Source: Cycas panzhihuaensis (taxonomy: Eukaryota; Cycadophyta). From it: 64,000 bases of DNA. Under the pieces are notes generated by a model, which saw nothing but the letters and a program-made list of their open reading frames with translations, made no database searches and had not been told where the DNA came from. The stretch spans positions 144,591,741 through 144,655,740 of the forward strand of contig CM041465.1 of NCBI GenBank assembly GCA_023213395.1, written 5' to 3'. A program made the position numbers and the translations under genes. How positions within the stretch are numbered: position 1 is the stretch's first letter; each line of letters starts with the position of its first letter. Of the stretch, positions 45,206 through 57,235 are shown piece by piece.

Positions 45206-45885
45206 CAAAATGTAATAAAGTTGGAAATCTCTAATTTCAATTGAAATGAAGAAAAGAGATAAAGAGTTTATAGCTTTTTAGCTCTTTAACGGGAGTGTGG
45301 TAGCATCATAAGGTAATAATTGGTTTAAGTTCTCTTGCATGAAGATTCATATATCTGATTTTTAAGTCTTCCAAAAGTTGTTGAGTTTGGTCAGGGCAAG
45401 AATGTAAGATATCTAACACAGAGATTTTAGTCGTGATACTCTATAATCCATCTAGTATAGAGGACTTACCTTTAGCATTACGTGAGAGAGGTTGACTACA
45501 ATCAAAATGCATTTTGGCATCTTAGGAAGATTGGGCATTCGAGGGTTTTGAGAAGAAGAACCTTCTTCCAAAACTTGTGTATTTTTTGTTGTAGTGAGAG
45601 AAACAATTGTATCAACCATGCTAATGATCCTTTCCCCTTTATTTGTAAGAGGAAGGTCTTTTTCAAAAGGGATTGCTTGTTCATTACTGAGCAAAGGGTT
45701 TAGTTATTTAGAAGATGTAAAAGGAGCTTTGGTTTTAGGTGATTGATTAGGAGAATTATCGTTTCTTTGTCTCTAGGGTTGTCTCCAACTATTGTAATTG
45801 TTATGATTAGGAAATGGATCTTTATAAATTGGTTGATCCTAATTAAATCTTATTTGAGATTGTCAATGGAGTTGGAACTTCATCT

Positions 45886-47822
45886 CTAAAAGAGTCTGAT
45901 GAGTGTGCACCACCAACCAATATAATCTTCAAGTGGAGGAATGCATCTTTTAGCAAGAGTGATTCGTTGAGATGAATCTTTTTTATTTGTGGCATTTTGA
46001 GAACTAATACCCAATTTATGCTCTATGGTGCATAGTGCTAATGTAACAATGTCAAGCAACTTCTTTTGTGTGAGAGGCTTGGGATCCTTCAAAGGTTTGA
46101 GTTTGTCCTTGTAAGCAAAAGGTTTTGGGACGAGTTTGATACTAGCAAGCAAGAGCCTTGTTAAAGGCATCCTAATAACAAGTTGGATTCATCTTTAACA
46201 CCTCAAAGTGGAGTTGTAGCCTACAAGCATTAAAAAATAATTTAACAAGAAGACTATCAAGGTAGTCACACTTGGAGACAAAGATTAAATCTTGAAACCA
46301 TTTTACAAATTTGAGACAAATCTTGTTAATACTTTGTTTAGTGGATAAGAGAGTTTTAGTACTTAGATTGCAAGGTTTCCTATATCGAAATACATCATAA
46401 AGTGACCACCAAGCTGCTAGAAAGTATAGATAGACCGTGAAGGCAAGTGATAAAACCACTTTAAGAGCGTCACTAGAAAGCAATCAACGAAACAAGAGCA
46501 AAGAATATTATTGTTCTGTTGCCACAATGAGTATGCCAAGTAAATGGCATAGACATGTCTTTGTGAACCGTCTTGAGTGCCCTCAAAGTGAGGTGATGAA
46601 GGGATGAAAAGGGAAAGATCAATGATGAGAATATGCATCATAAATAGGCTATTCATATAATCTGCATAAGATCTATAAATGCCTTGAGTGAGAGCAGTCA
46701 CACCTGTGGTAGGGTATGAAATGTTTGGCACTACTAGATTACTTCCTTATGGAGGAAACCCAAGAGGTGGATTTTGATGAGCAAAGGTCAGTTGTGAAAC
46801 ATTCATATTAGAATAACCAATTTGAACACCTTGCGTAAGAGGGTTCACAGATGGGTTGGATTGTGAGGGTGGAAAAATGGAACCAACCTAAGGTTGGGTT
46901 TAATGAATTTGATAGGACTGCGAATCAGCATAGACATAATGAAAGGATTAATTGATATATATCCCCACGGGGTTTTGTGCTAAAACATTTTGCAATGAAG
47001 CAGGTTGAGGTAAGGGACTTAGAATTGCTTGAAAGGATGGGCTAATTTAAAGACCTAGATTGTTGAGCCATGATAAAAGCATTTGAAATTTGCATCAATG
47101 TTGTCTTGAGGGTTTTAATAAAGTTCCAACTTGAGGGTTTGTCACTTGAGCTAAGAAAACACCAAAGTCTTGTAGTGCTTGGGTCGAACTAGTTGGCATT
47201 ATGGTAAAACACTTGCGATGGGACCTATTGAAAGTTTGGTTGGTGAATTTGTTGGGATACAGGTTGGGATCCCAACTGAAGCAAAACCAACCAATGCTGA
47301 ATGAACCAAAAGGTGTACTTTGCATCAAGGGGAGAGGGATAGGAACAATAAGACCAAAACTTTGAGCTTCTAAAGATTGTAATATATAATAAGATTAGTC
47401 CAATTGGAAGAAATAGATCCACAACTAGACAATTGATAGAGACTCAAGGATTGGGTTATAAGTGGAGTGGGACCTAATCTTGAGGTAGGGTTCTATGAGG
47501 GAGGTTCAATGTTTAGCAATGGTCACATGAGAAGTGTAGAACTAGCCAAAGGAGTTTGTGTGTGAGGGGTAGGAGGTTTCTCAAAGGGACACACCAACTC
47601 TACCACTCGAGAGGATAATGCAAAGTGTTGTGAAGTGGATGAGCCAACATCTTCTTTTGAATTGAATTGTCTAGTTAGTTCATGGCAAGGGGTCCCTTGG
47701 TCAGAAACATCCTCTATGAAGATATTTTCCTCAAGAGGACTAAAGGGACAGAGTCCACTTTCCATTATGATGACAGGGAACTTAGGAGGAAGCTCTCTAA
47801 GCCTATATGAATGACATACCAT
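45886..47822 (-). pseudogene. GypF gag
   Basis: Candidate start ATG at 47820-47822, then 99 open codons rich in Pro/Ser. The middle (46172-46731) carries a retrotransposon gag domain split between frames: SLWQQNNNILCSCFVDCFLV, LLKWFYHLPSRSIYTF, and FVKWFQDLIFVSKCD. The end at 45886-46170 has KPLTQKKLLDIVTLALCTIE, a typical region before protease. Intervening frames have stops. Function: particle protein of the element. Confidence 0.65.
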
Positions 47823-49471
47823 AAAATAGAAACACTCAATTACGATACATGATTAGAGTGGAACGCAAATAATTGAAAAAGCGAGTGTAATTGTTTAGAG
47901 CAGACAAAATAGGCTTGTATAATGATGAAATGAACTTGCAAATTCTTTATTTTTCGCAAACTTTATTCATTAAATTGACTTTCAAGTAATTGACAGAAGT
48001 GGTTGTGTGACCACTCATTGTAGTGGTGTTTTGAGTCAAAATTTTGTCGATTTAAATAGATTACAGATTCAATGTCGTATGTATGAGATATGATCAAAAG
48101 AGCATAGACGTGAAAAAGTGAGTATGAGGGTGATTTAACATTTTAGCACTTGTTGTGCTTTTAGGGCAGGGTCGGTGATTGCCAACCTATGGCTAAGTGG
48201 CTAGGGACTGGATAGATTTGAAGTGTTTATCCAATTGGGTTTAATGTAACAATGAACTTTGAAAAAAAAAATGCCTAATTTTTTTTTCATCGTGTATGGT
48301 TTCATTGATTATGACTACAAATGAGTTGACAAGAAGTTTTTGAGTGAGTTCCAATCGATTTTCAGATTAGACCAATGCTAGATTGATCATAGAAGCTTCT
48401 AATTGACAGATTTGAAGATCTCAACAAGAAAAATGTGGAGAACAGATGGAATTTAGCCATCAATTTTACATGGAGACATGAGCTATTACGGGCATGCTTA
48501 ACGAGGTTGTAAAGTGAAAAATGCTGAATTTCAAAGCGATCTAAGAAATGAGATCATAAGGGATCAAAGCTAAATAACTTCTGATGAGCAAATCTACAAG
48601 CTAGGATTGGAAAAACAAAAAAACTCATAAATCACTGACATTTATTGCCTGCCATCCATGAAGAATGCGTGAGTTTATGACGAGCTATATGTTTAATTTT
48701 GGCAATTTAAGGACTAAACTTTGAGTGAGATGATCAAATGAAGGCAAATCTAATCCAAATCTGTGATAATGAAACTAGAGCAACCCCAAAAATGTAGAAA
48801 AAAATAGTGTTCATAATGATTGAGTCAAAAAAGACATGCATTGATAAAGTTTTGAGGGGTGTGTTCAACAATATTGTGGGATCTCAACTGAAAAAACCTA
48901 GAACATAGCAAAACCCACTATTGAACAATCACTATGAAGAATAGATGATCATTTTTATAATGTTATGGGCTCAAATAAAAAGCAGATTTGAAACATATAT
49001 GGAGTAGAAGATATCTCACATGGCTGTCTATGCCAAAATCTCAAGTGAAATAGACTAAATCAAGTGCCAAGTCCTTAATGAATGGAAGGCAAATGGTGAG
49101 TTTGAAAGCAAAATGGATGTGTGAAACCTTCCTGTGAAAGTTCGATAGGCTACACAAGGCTTGTGTAATGAAGAACATACATAGGGTTTTCTGTAAAAGC
49201 AGATTTCATAACACCCAAAGCCCACCATAAGTGAGCCCATTGATAGATGCTAGAACTACGAGTGTTTAAACAATAAGGAAAGTGGATTAATGGGTTTGTG
49301 TGGAGTTTGCAAGGATTTGTTTGTGGTGTGTTTGATGACTTTTGTTTTTCGAAAGCAATGTGTTGTCCAAAGGGTTTATTAAGCACGTTCAAGGGATTTA
49401 TGACATTTACGAGGTATGCTTATAAGGTGTGTTTAAGGTGCTTATTAGAGACAATAAGGGCAAAAGAGAAG
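47823..49471 (-). other. GypF leader
   Basis: 1.65 kb with no supported coding. Open frames at 49055-49392 have no known motif. Confidence 0.5.
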
Positions 49472-49492
49472 GTGATTCCTCTAGTATGGCCA
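49472..49492 (-). promoter_or_regulatory. Possible GypF primer binding site
   Basis: Minus-strand TGGCCATACTAGAGGAATC follows an AAAATTTTAG stretch next to the LTR. It resembles a decayed TGGCGACTCCACTGGGGA site of Ogre/Tat elements in position and partial sequence. Confidence 0.4.
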
Positions 49493-49509
49493 CTAAAATT
49501 TTTATTAGT

Positions 49510-50960
49510 AAAGGGTGCTTTGCTTCTTCTACCCAAGATGATACTTAAAATTGAGGTACATCTGAGAAGAAAGAGGCAAATCTTGCACTATAAGAACCAT
49601 GCATCCTATATATGGTGAAAAGGAAAGGTTCTTTACTCATAACATAATGTTCCTCTCTTTTGCCAAAGTAATCAAATAGGGCATGTTAAAGGCTCTTTTC
49701 CAATTTGTCATTCTATGCGAGCTTCAACTTGATGTATGTGTGTGCAACTCTTTTCCTTTCCAATCACAAGAGAATTACTAAGCACCCGTTAATTGTTAGA
49801 GGAACCCCAAATAAACCTGTGTGAAGACAATGCAAGGTTGCCTCAAGACAGGGATAAGGCATGTGTGTGTGTGGCTAATAGTCACTTAGCAAGTCTTTAA
49901 GGTGACAAGCAAGCAAGAAGAGAATAAGAAAAAAAAAAATGAAACAATAAAATAATGTGAGAGAGAATCAAATCAAACAGATAATTTTGATTCCACAAAT
50001 GATAATCAAAATGACTTGTGAAGGCACTTTATTTAAGCATTAGTAAGCAAGGGATTAAGATGGTGTGAATAGTTATCAATCAATCATGCGTCAAATATAC
50101 AAACCAAAAGAGGAGATTGTGAGAAGTAATTATAATGAAATGAAAAGGGCAAAGAGAGAATAAATTTCAAAACTTATTATGAAGTCATTCTTAAGGAACA
50201 ATGAGCACCAATTGAGTCATTTTCTAGGGATTTTTATGAAGCTAGCTTTGAGACGCCATGAAGGTGACCAATGGGAGAATATATAAATGTAAGAGGGGCA
50301 TAACTTTTTCATATGATGTTTGGCTTCAAACCATGACCACTTGTTTCGTACGTATTCAAAAAACTCTATGCAATGGACTATGTAGAACAATCAATTGCAT
50401 TTGAAATCAAAGTCAAAAATGCAAAAGAAGCATAACGTAAGTTGAAATGATAAAAGATGCTCGTGTTGACCAAAACAAATTGGTCAAAGGGGCATTAACT
50501 CGTGTTTAAGCCACATGATAGCTAATTCAAAAGGGTAATTACCCGATGTTTAACGTATCCAAGTTAACTCAAAAGAGTATGAGATCATGTCAATTCAAAA
50601 TGGTCATTTAGAGGAGCCAAAAGAAAGTGCGAAACAAAATAGACGAGAAGTTATCATAGAAAAATGTATCATGGCAATTATCATGTGTGTTGACTCCAAC
50701 TTGAAAATTGTGCCTCCGTAATGTGAGTGGCTATAGAGGAACATATCCCATTTTCATCATCAATAAGTGGGGGATGCAATATGCATAGGCAAACACTAAA
50801 TATTCAATTAAAATACAACATAAGGTAAAATAACAAGCAAATGTCAGCAATCAATTGCAATGTAAGACAAATGATAAGTAAAATATGCATATGTAATGAG
50901 AGAGAGAGATGAGTCATAACTAATATTCCTACATTGAGGAAAGGAGGCCCAAAATTAAGG
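49510..50960 (-). repeat. GypF 5' LTR (partial)
   Basis: Direct repeat of 25458-26712 with a 250-base segment extra. Shared blocks include CATAACATAAT, AATCAAATAGGGCATGTTAAAGG and CCATAATGTGAGTGG-type stretches in the same order. Similarity stops near 50960, so the outer part appears lost or replaced. Confidence 0.65.
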
Positions 50961-52669
50961 AATTAGATGGGCCTTCACTTGTTAAAAATCAGTCAACTGA
51001 TTTTGATGTAGGCGATCTGTCCAATTCAAGAACAACTTGATTTCAACCAAACAATAATAGATGTCAAGGTCGAAAAGCTGTGGCAATTTCTTTACATGAC
51101 TGAGTTCATCATCAAGTGAAATTGATGATGACTTTGTTTTATCACCTCAAGTTAATATTAACAGGGGATGCTAGAAATTAATATTGCCTTGTGAGTTGAA
51201 GTTGTTTTTTATATATGTCCTATTTAAAGGCATTTATGCCCATGATGCAATAACATTGTGTTGTCAAAATGTAATCATTAATCTTGTTCTGATTTGAGTT
51301 TTGCTCGTTGTTTAACAACTAGCTCTCTTGCAAAGTCCCTTATTTACTCTTTAGTACACTTGGCAATTTCTGAATTGTATTTGATCCATAATTTTGCTTC
51401 CGTGGATTGTTTTGTTTCATTTGTATCTCTGTATTGCATATTTATTAAAGATTTGTTTGCTTCCATGATGCCAAATTGCTCATAATGGCCATTTAAAATA
51501 ATGTATTCAATGCTTGATTTGTAAAGTTACTAATATTACCTCAAGCTTGATATGATGCAATGCCATTTTAGTTGGTGATGACAATACAAAGGATTTTGCA
51601 TTTGACATACCTATTTATGATGTTCATACAATCTTCCTATTGAAGGCTTATAGGCCCTTTTTGACATCTTGAGTTATTAAAGTTGCATGGAGTTTTGAAA
51701 AGACCTAACATTACATATCAATGATTTGATTGTTTTCGAGTCTCAAAACAACATTTTTAACATCTCAACCACTTCATTGACTATATTTTCCCAATGGATG
51801 TAATCTCGAACAAGTAACTTTCCTTGAATCAATTGATGCTAGTTGTTAATGATGACAATTATTTCATATATATACTTAACTCGACATTGAGGTGTCTAGT
51901 GTAAATCTCTGTCATGTTTTTCATTCCTTCTTGTTCTTAATTCAATGAATTCTACAGTTAGACACTAAGGCATAACATCACTTGCTAAGCATCAAAACCT
52001 AAGGTATATAGGTGTGTGCATGCCTCTGTGGTAGACCATTTGTTGTAAAATGGCTTTTTTTTTTTTTTTTTTTGGTTTTTAAAAAAATCACCTAAGAAAC
52101 CAAAGAGAGGTAAAACTTTTACGTTGGTTGTCATTGACCAACTTCTTTAAGATGTTAGACGCTATAAATGGATGGAGTAATTTTTAATGTAAATCCTTAT
52201 GAGGTTTATTTTTTGTGGTGGTATTCGAAGAATAATGTGTTATGACCATTTCTTGCATGTTTTCTGATTTAGGCTTCATTAGTATGGAAGTAATGCAAAT
52301 TGCTCATAGGGTAAATGAGAGTCTTTGATAGGAGAAACTACAAAATGGTTGGATGGTAAAACTTCAATTGTATTAATTTTAAATATTCATGATAGTAGTG
52401 GAAGCCATAAACCCTAAAAATAACTATTGATCATGTGAATCATTTTGTGCAAATAAAAAAAAAAGATGGCTCACTTCCCTGGAGCTCCAAAAATAATGGA
52501 GTACTCTCCATTGCCATTTCTATAAAAATGACATGTTTTGGGCTAATGACATAATTATGTTAATAGAATTATTGCTTATAGCTAGAAAAATAGTGTTATT
52601 TACAGAAATGTAAAGTATAAGCACAATATAAGTAGTAGGGTTGGTAGATGCCTCTCCAACCATTGCTTT
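50961..52669. other. AT-rich spacer
   Basis: No gene seen. Includes a 19-nt T run at 52055-52073. Short open frames (51294-51485) lack motifs. Confidence 0.6.
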
Positions 52670-53061
52670 TGTTAGAAAATTAATTCATGCTCACATACCA
52701 TGATAGAAATTATTAAGTGCTTAGATATCATATTTAAAATATTACATAAAAATCTATAAAACCATGATAAAGAAATATGATATATGCACCAATGTTGAAT
52801 ACAAAAAAATGGAGAAAAATAATGAGTCTTCATCTATTGCATCAGACACATTATACATTTACAAAAATAGTCAATCTCATAGAGGTCTAGTGATATTGGA
52901 CAAATATATCATGATGTAAGTTCTAAACACACATTTTCATAATGTTTATATATTAATACATACACAATATGTTTCTCTTTAATATATTTATGAATAATAT
53001 TTGAGGGATAATTATTATAATAATTATGAATTGACCATCAATTAAACATTATTCTCTAACA
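52670..53061 (-). repeat. Probable LTR of a further element related to GagD
   Basis: 392 bp from TGTTAG to CTAACA. The right end, ATTAAACATTATTCTCTAACA in plus coordinates, matches the rim of the GagD LTR at 20 of 21 bases. It is followed by minus-strand ACATTATAGGTGAG, a polypurine-like tract of the GagD/GagI type. The LTR interior is not similar. No partner LTR seen, and the flanking 5-mers gcttt and ctcac do not match. Confidence 0.4.
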
Positions 53062-56000
53062 CTCACCTATAATGTTTAATTTTGCTCTTGTCTTATCACA
53101 TAACTAGACTTCGTTTTCATTTGTAAATTGTTTCGTGTGTGCTTCTTTTTGTGTTTGTTCATCTTCTCCAATTCTTCAAAATGAATCTGTCTTCAACTTG
53201 CTTGGACTTATAACATTAGGTTTATAGCCTTACAAAGTGGTGTACATCTTGGGTGCCCATGTTCAATTTCCTACAACCCTACCACCTAAGAAAGCACAAG
53301 TATACAGTAACCAATTGTTGCTAACATTGAGTAATTTGTTGCAGTTCCTATTACCATGCGCTTAGGATATCTCAACTATGATTTCATTGTATAATTTCAA
53401 TTAATGAAGCTATATTCTAGGTCTAAATAGAGCATTTAACCAGTTATCATAAACGATAATGTATTCTATCACTGATACGACATTTTTCACGTCTATTTCA
53501 TGAAATAAGTTATCACATGAACGCTTGTTTATTAGAATTAATATTTCTACAATTTCAAATTAAAATATGCTTAAATTTAAAAAAAAAAAAAAGAATTTGT
53601 AAAGTTATTTTAATTACTTGCCTTAAATTTGAAATTAAAAAACTATCATAAATCAAAATTTAATATAGTCTTGCAACTACTGATGCCAAAGGCTTCAAAA
53701 CAAACTTTTCAATGCTTCTAATTGAAATCTCTGTGTTCATATGCAAAAGTTATAAAAAAAATTGTAGTAGGTATAAAAATTTGGGAGTTTGTTAATTGGG
53801 CATTTAAAACTTTCTCATTTAATTCCTAAATTTCATTTTTCATCATATGATTGACTGTTAATGTTTTGGGAGTTGGGGTTAACTTTAGAGTTTAACTTAA
53901 TTTAATTTAATGTAATTGAATCTTTGAAAAAATAATTAACATTTATCCCAATTAAGAAAGGAAGTGTTGTGACCTTTGAATACAATTTTTTTAGGCAAAG
54001 ATGTAATTGTATGAAATTTTCATTAATTTAGACGATCAAATTTTGGTTTTTGGTGTTTTTAGTAACTGATACAAAACTATGAGTACCTACCCTTTATGTG
54101 TGGATGTCACTTTCATAGCTCAGGGCTTTTTTTCATAGTGAACAACATTGTGGCATCTATTATTCAATGATTTAGTATGCTTGGTGATATATGGCTTCTC
54201 ACGCTCTAACCACCTTCAATTTGCAACACTTTCTCACCATTTCTTATGTGCTTTTGGCATTCAATCCATATGTTCATATTTTAATGATGTTCTGTGCTTC
54301 ACATTTGCCTCTCAACTTGATGTCGTATGCTCAAATGTATGCTCCATAGTCCCCCTTGTGGCCTTTATTGTCTCTCAACAACATTTCAAGTATTCAATGA
54401 ATATGCAAACAAACTTGTTTCTTTGTGGTAGTCTTTACTTTGGTAGTGAATCCCAAATTTGGGAGACTTGCAATGGCCTCTAGATATAAACCACAATTCT
54501 CCACGAATTTGTGAGGGTTGTTATATCTCTCTTTTCACGAGTTTTTAAGCTTTCAGTTGTAGATCTCCATGTGCCTTTAATATATCCTATTTCATTTTTG
54601 TTTTGAGCATTTAGCTTCTATATTCCTTAACAAACATGCAGAAATGTTCCTCTATTCTTTAACAAATAAGCACACATATTTTGAGATTTTAGGGATTTTG
54701 TTTCATCATGTATTGTTTTTACACCTAGATTCAACATCTCTCATATTTAAATTAACTGAACTACCACAAACTCAATAATAATTAACCTCATGGGCATGTT
54801 TGAGCCTTTACTGTGGGCTCCATTCAACTGGCAACTATCCACAAATTATTGTTATAATAGGATGATTGGTCTTGCATCCATAATCTTTATAGACAAACCA
54901 ATGACATTCACTTCCCAATTAATAGAGGGTGCACATCATTAACAGTATGCCACTATGACCTCGTCCATGCCCATATTGTAGCTTCTATATCATATGAGAC
55001 TCAATCAAGTCATTTGTCCTATATCCCCCCAATAGAGAAATACTAAATATAATTAAGATTGTAAACTTACTATTAAAATCTTTGCATGATATATAATTAG
55101 GCTAGCCATATGGATAAACATAGCCAACTGAACTAATTTCAAAACAATCTAACTCTACATTTAAGATCATAGCTTCAAAGATCGCCTCCATTGTATTAGA
55201 TCTAATTTATACAAATAGGATTCAATAAAATCCTTTAAGCAAACATAATTAATATATTTGCAAAACACTTTCATGCTAGATTTTTTCACCACAATTATGG
55301 TAGATTATGCATCACATTTGTGTGCTTTGTATAAATCTCATGCGTGAAGTTAAAGATATGTTTTATATTTTTTAAACTTTAGAACACAATACTCATATCA
55401 AAGTAAGAATGAGAGACCTAATTTTCATGGAAAGTTAAAATAAATAACAATAAGTAAAATGGAAATAAGATAAAATATTACTTACAATTTCCATAAATTA
55501 ACTTAAAAAAGTATCTATGTGTGGATTTTGAATAAAATACTCTCTTTTTTAAAAAGCAACACCATATTGATCATGAAGTATTCTCTTCCCAACCAATTAG
55601 AATTCTTCTTTCAAGAATCTACCACAAAATTAGGGTCATGATATAAGCATGTGGATTTTTCTATGACATTAACTCTATGGTTTAAAGATAGCATTATGGA
55701 TCAGCTTGTGTTTATAACAAGATGGAGTCGCATTATGACAAGAACCCTTGGAGTCACATGAAGGATAAATAGTTAACTCGAGTTCTACCACAAAATCAAA
55801 CCCTTGAAATCACATCAAGTTAATAGTGTATTTTGATGTAAGCTATGGAGTGATATCATAACTCCCTTGAAATCACATCAAGGCCCATTAGAGGCATAGT
55901 AAGGTTAGGTACATGCACTTATGACAATTGAGATATCAACGCCCTTGTGTTAAGGGTTTCATACTACATGTCGTTCTAAATCATTAGAACCCCTTAGACC

Positions 56001-56609
56001 CACATTAAGGTTCTACAATTGTAGCTACAAACAATAACAAGAACTCTTTCAAATTTTGGCATTATATCTAAGCACCTCATATAGAAGCAACATCATTTCT
56101 CATGATATTTCTCCTTGCAAACTTATTAAACCAAAACCTTTAAGGCATGCAAAATGAAGTGATGAAGAGAAACTCAAAGAATAAAAATGGAGAATGAGGA
56201 ATAATAGGGTGAGGAATCAGGATCCTTACTAGTTATTTAATTAGAGCCTTTGTTTACTAAAAGTTAAATGCATATGATTCAAATGTCTGTATAATATATC
56301 TTAAATTACAAAGGATTAATAATATAATATCAAAAAGGAGGATGGAGAAGATGAGCATTCCTAATAATTTATGTCAAGAATGAAGAGGTAAGTCTTCTTT
56401 TATAATTTGGTTCATAGGTGATCAAGAGAAAGTCTTCATTCAAATGACATTCTAAAAGTTATTAATGGGTGATTAGAAAATTTTGACACATTATAATTAT
56501 GTTCTAGACATGATTAAGAAGTAATTAAAAAGTTTTCCATTCTAATTATACTCTGAGTGATTAAGAAGTGATTAGAATGTTTTCCATTATCTATTTGTTC
56601 TCTAAAAGG
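53062..56609. other. AT-rich spacer
   Basis: No supported gene. The open frame 54148-54483 (111 codons) has no recognisable motif. A short repeated motif occurs at 55745-56010 and a degenerate 45-bp repeat just before the LINE. Confidence 0.6.
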
Positions 56610-57235
56610 AGATGGGAGATGGGACGGCGAACGGGACTGCATGAACTGGACGGACTGCAACTAAGGTTCTGGTCGGGTGGCGGCGATGCGTGGAGATCGC
56701 GCAATCGGGACGCTATGGCATCCGAGGAGGGCCACAGGCAAGATCATCTGGACCGTGCATAGGGGAAGCCATGGGGCGCATCTCCCCTAAAACCTAATCG
56801 TGACAAGATTTCCACCAACGGCGAAGAAGGATTCCTGCGTTGGAGGAGGGAGAATTCAGCCATAACTCTAGTTGTTCCTGGATCGGATTGAGGAGTATAG
56901 AGACTCGAAGCATATAGACGTTGGATGGTTCGTTCAAGTAACACTTAGCTCCTCCATTAGAGAATTTCCCCCCCACAGATATGCTGAGATAGAAGGAAGA
57001 CTGATTGGAAGGCTGATAGACCCATCTCAGAGGCAGAAAGCTTGTGCAACAAGGCAGATCGTGAAGGTAATCAGGTGCTGCATGGTGACGGGGGAAGCCC
57101 AGTGGTGAATTGCAAACCCCTAACCTGGAAAAAAGCGATAAAAGCAAAGGAGGCCGAGGCATCTTTGTTCTTAGCCATGGTATGTAACTGCTTCCCTTGC
57201 TTGAGAGTTTTCTTTGCAGTTTATAAATTTTAAAT

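Larger units (their letters stand above)
25458..50960 (-). mobile_element. GypF: Tat/Ogre-like gypsy element, gag-protease only, carrying nested elements
   Basis: Outer element of the nest. The two flanks (25440-26712 and 49497-50960) are direct repeats in the same orientation, as expected of LTRs. Between them, on the minus strand, are a probable primer binding site (49472-49492), a leader, gag (about 45886-47822), a protease (44862-45205), GypE inserted at 28654-44740, then 160 bases and a G-rich tract. No RT, RNase H or integrase of this element is visible. The right LTR appears truncated near 50960, so the right boundary and target duplication cannot be shown. Confidence 0.65.

Noticed and set aside
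25458-50960. GypF as a single autonomous giant Ogre element
   Set aside because: All RT, RNase H and integrase sequences inside belong to GypE, GypG or CopH by frame, boundaries and target duplications.
52670-53061. Solo LTR
   Set aside because: Flanking pentamers do not match and a polypurine tract remains on one side, so an element end fits better.
54148-54483. 111-codon open frame as a host gene
   Set aside because: No motif, biased composition of AT-rich spacer, no splice or promoter evidence.
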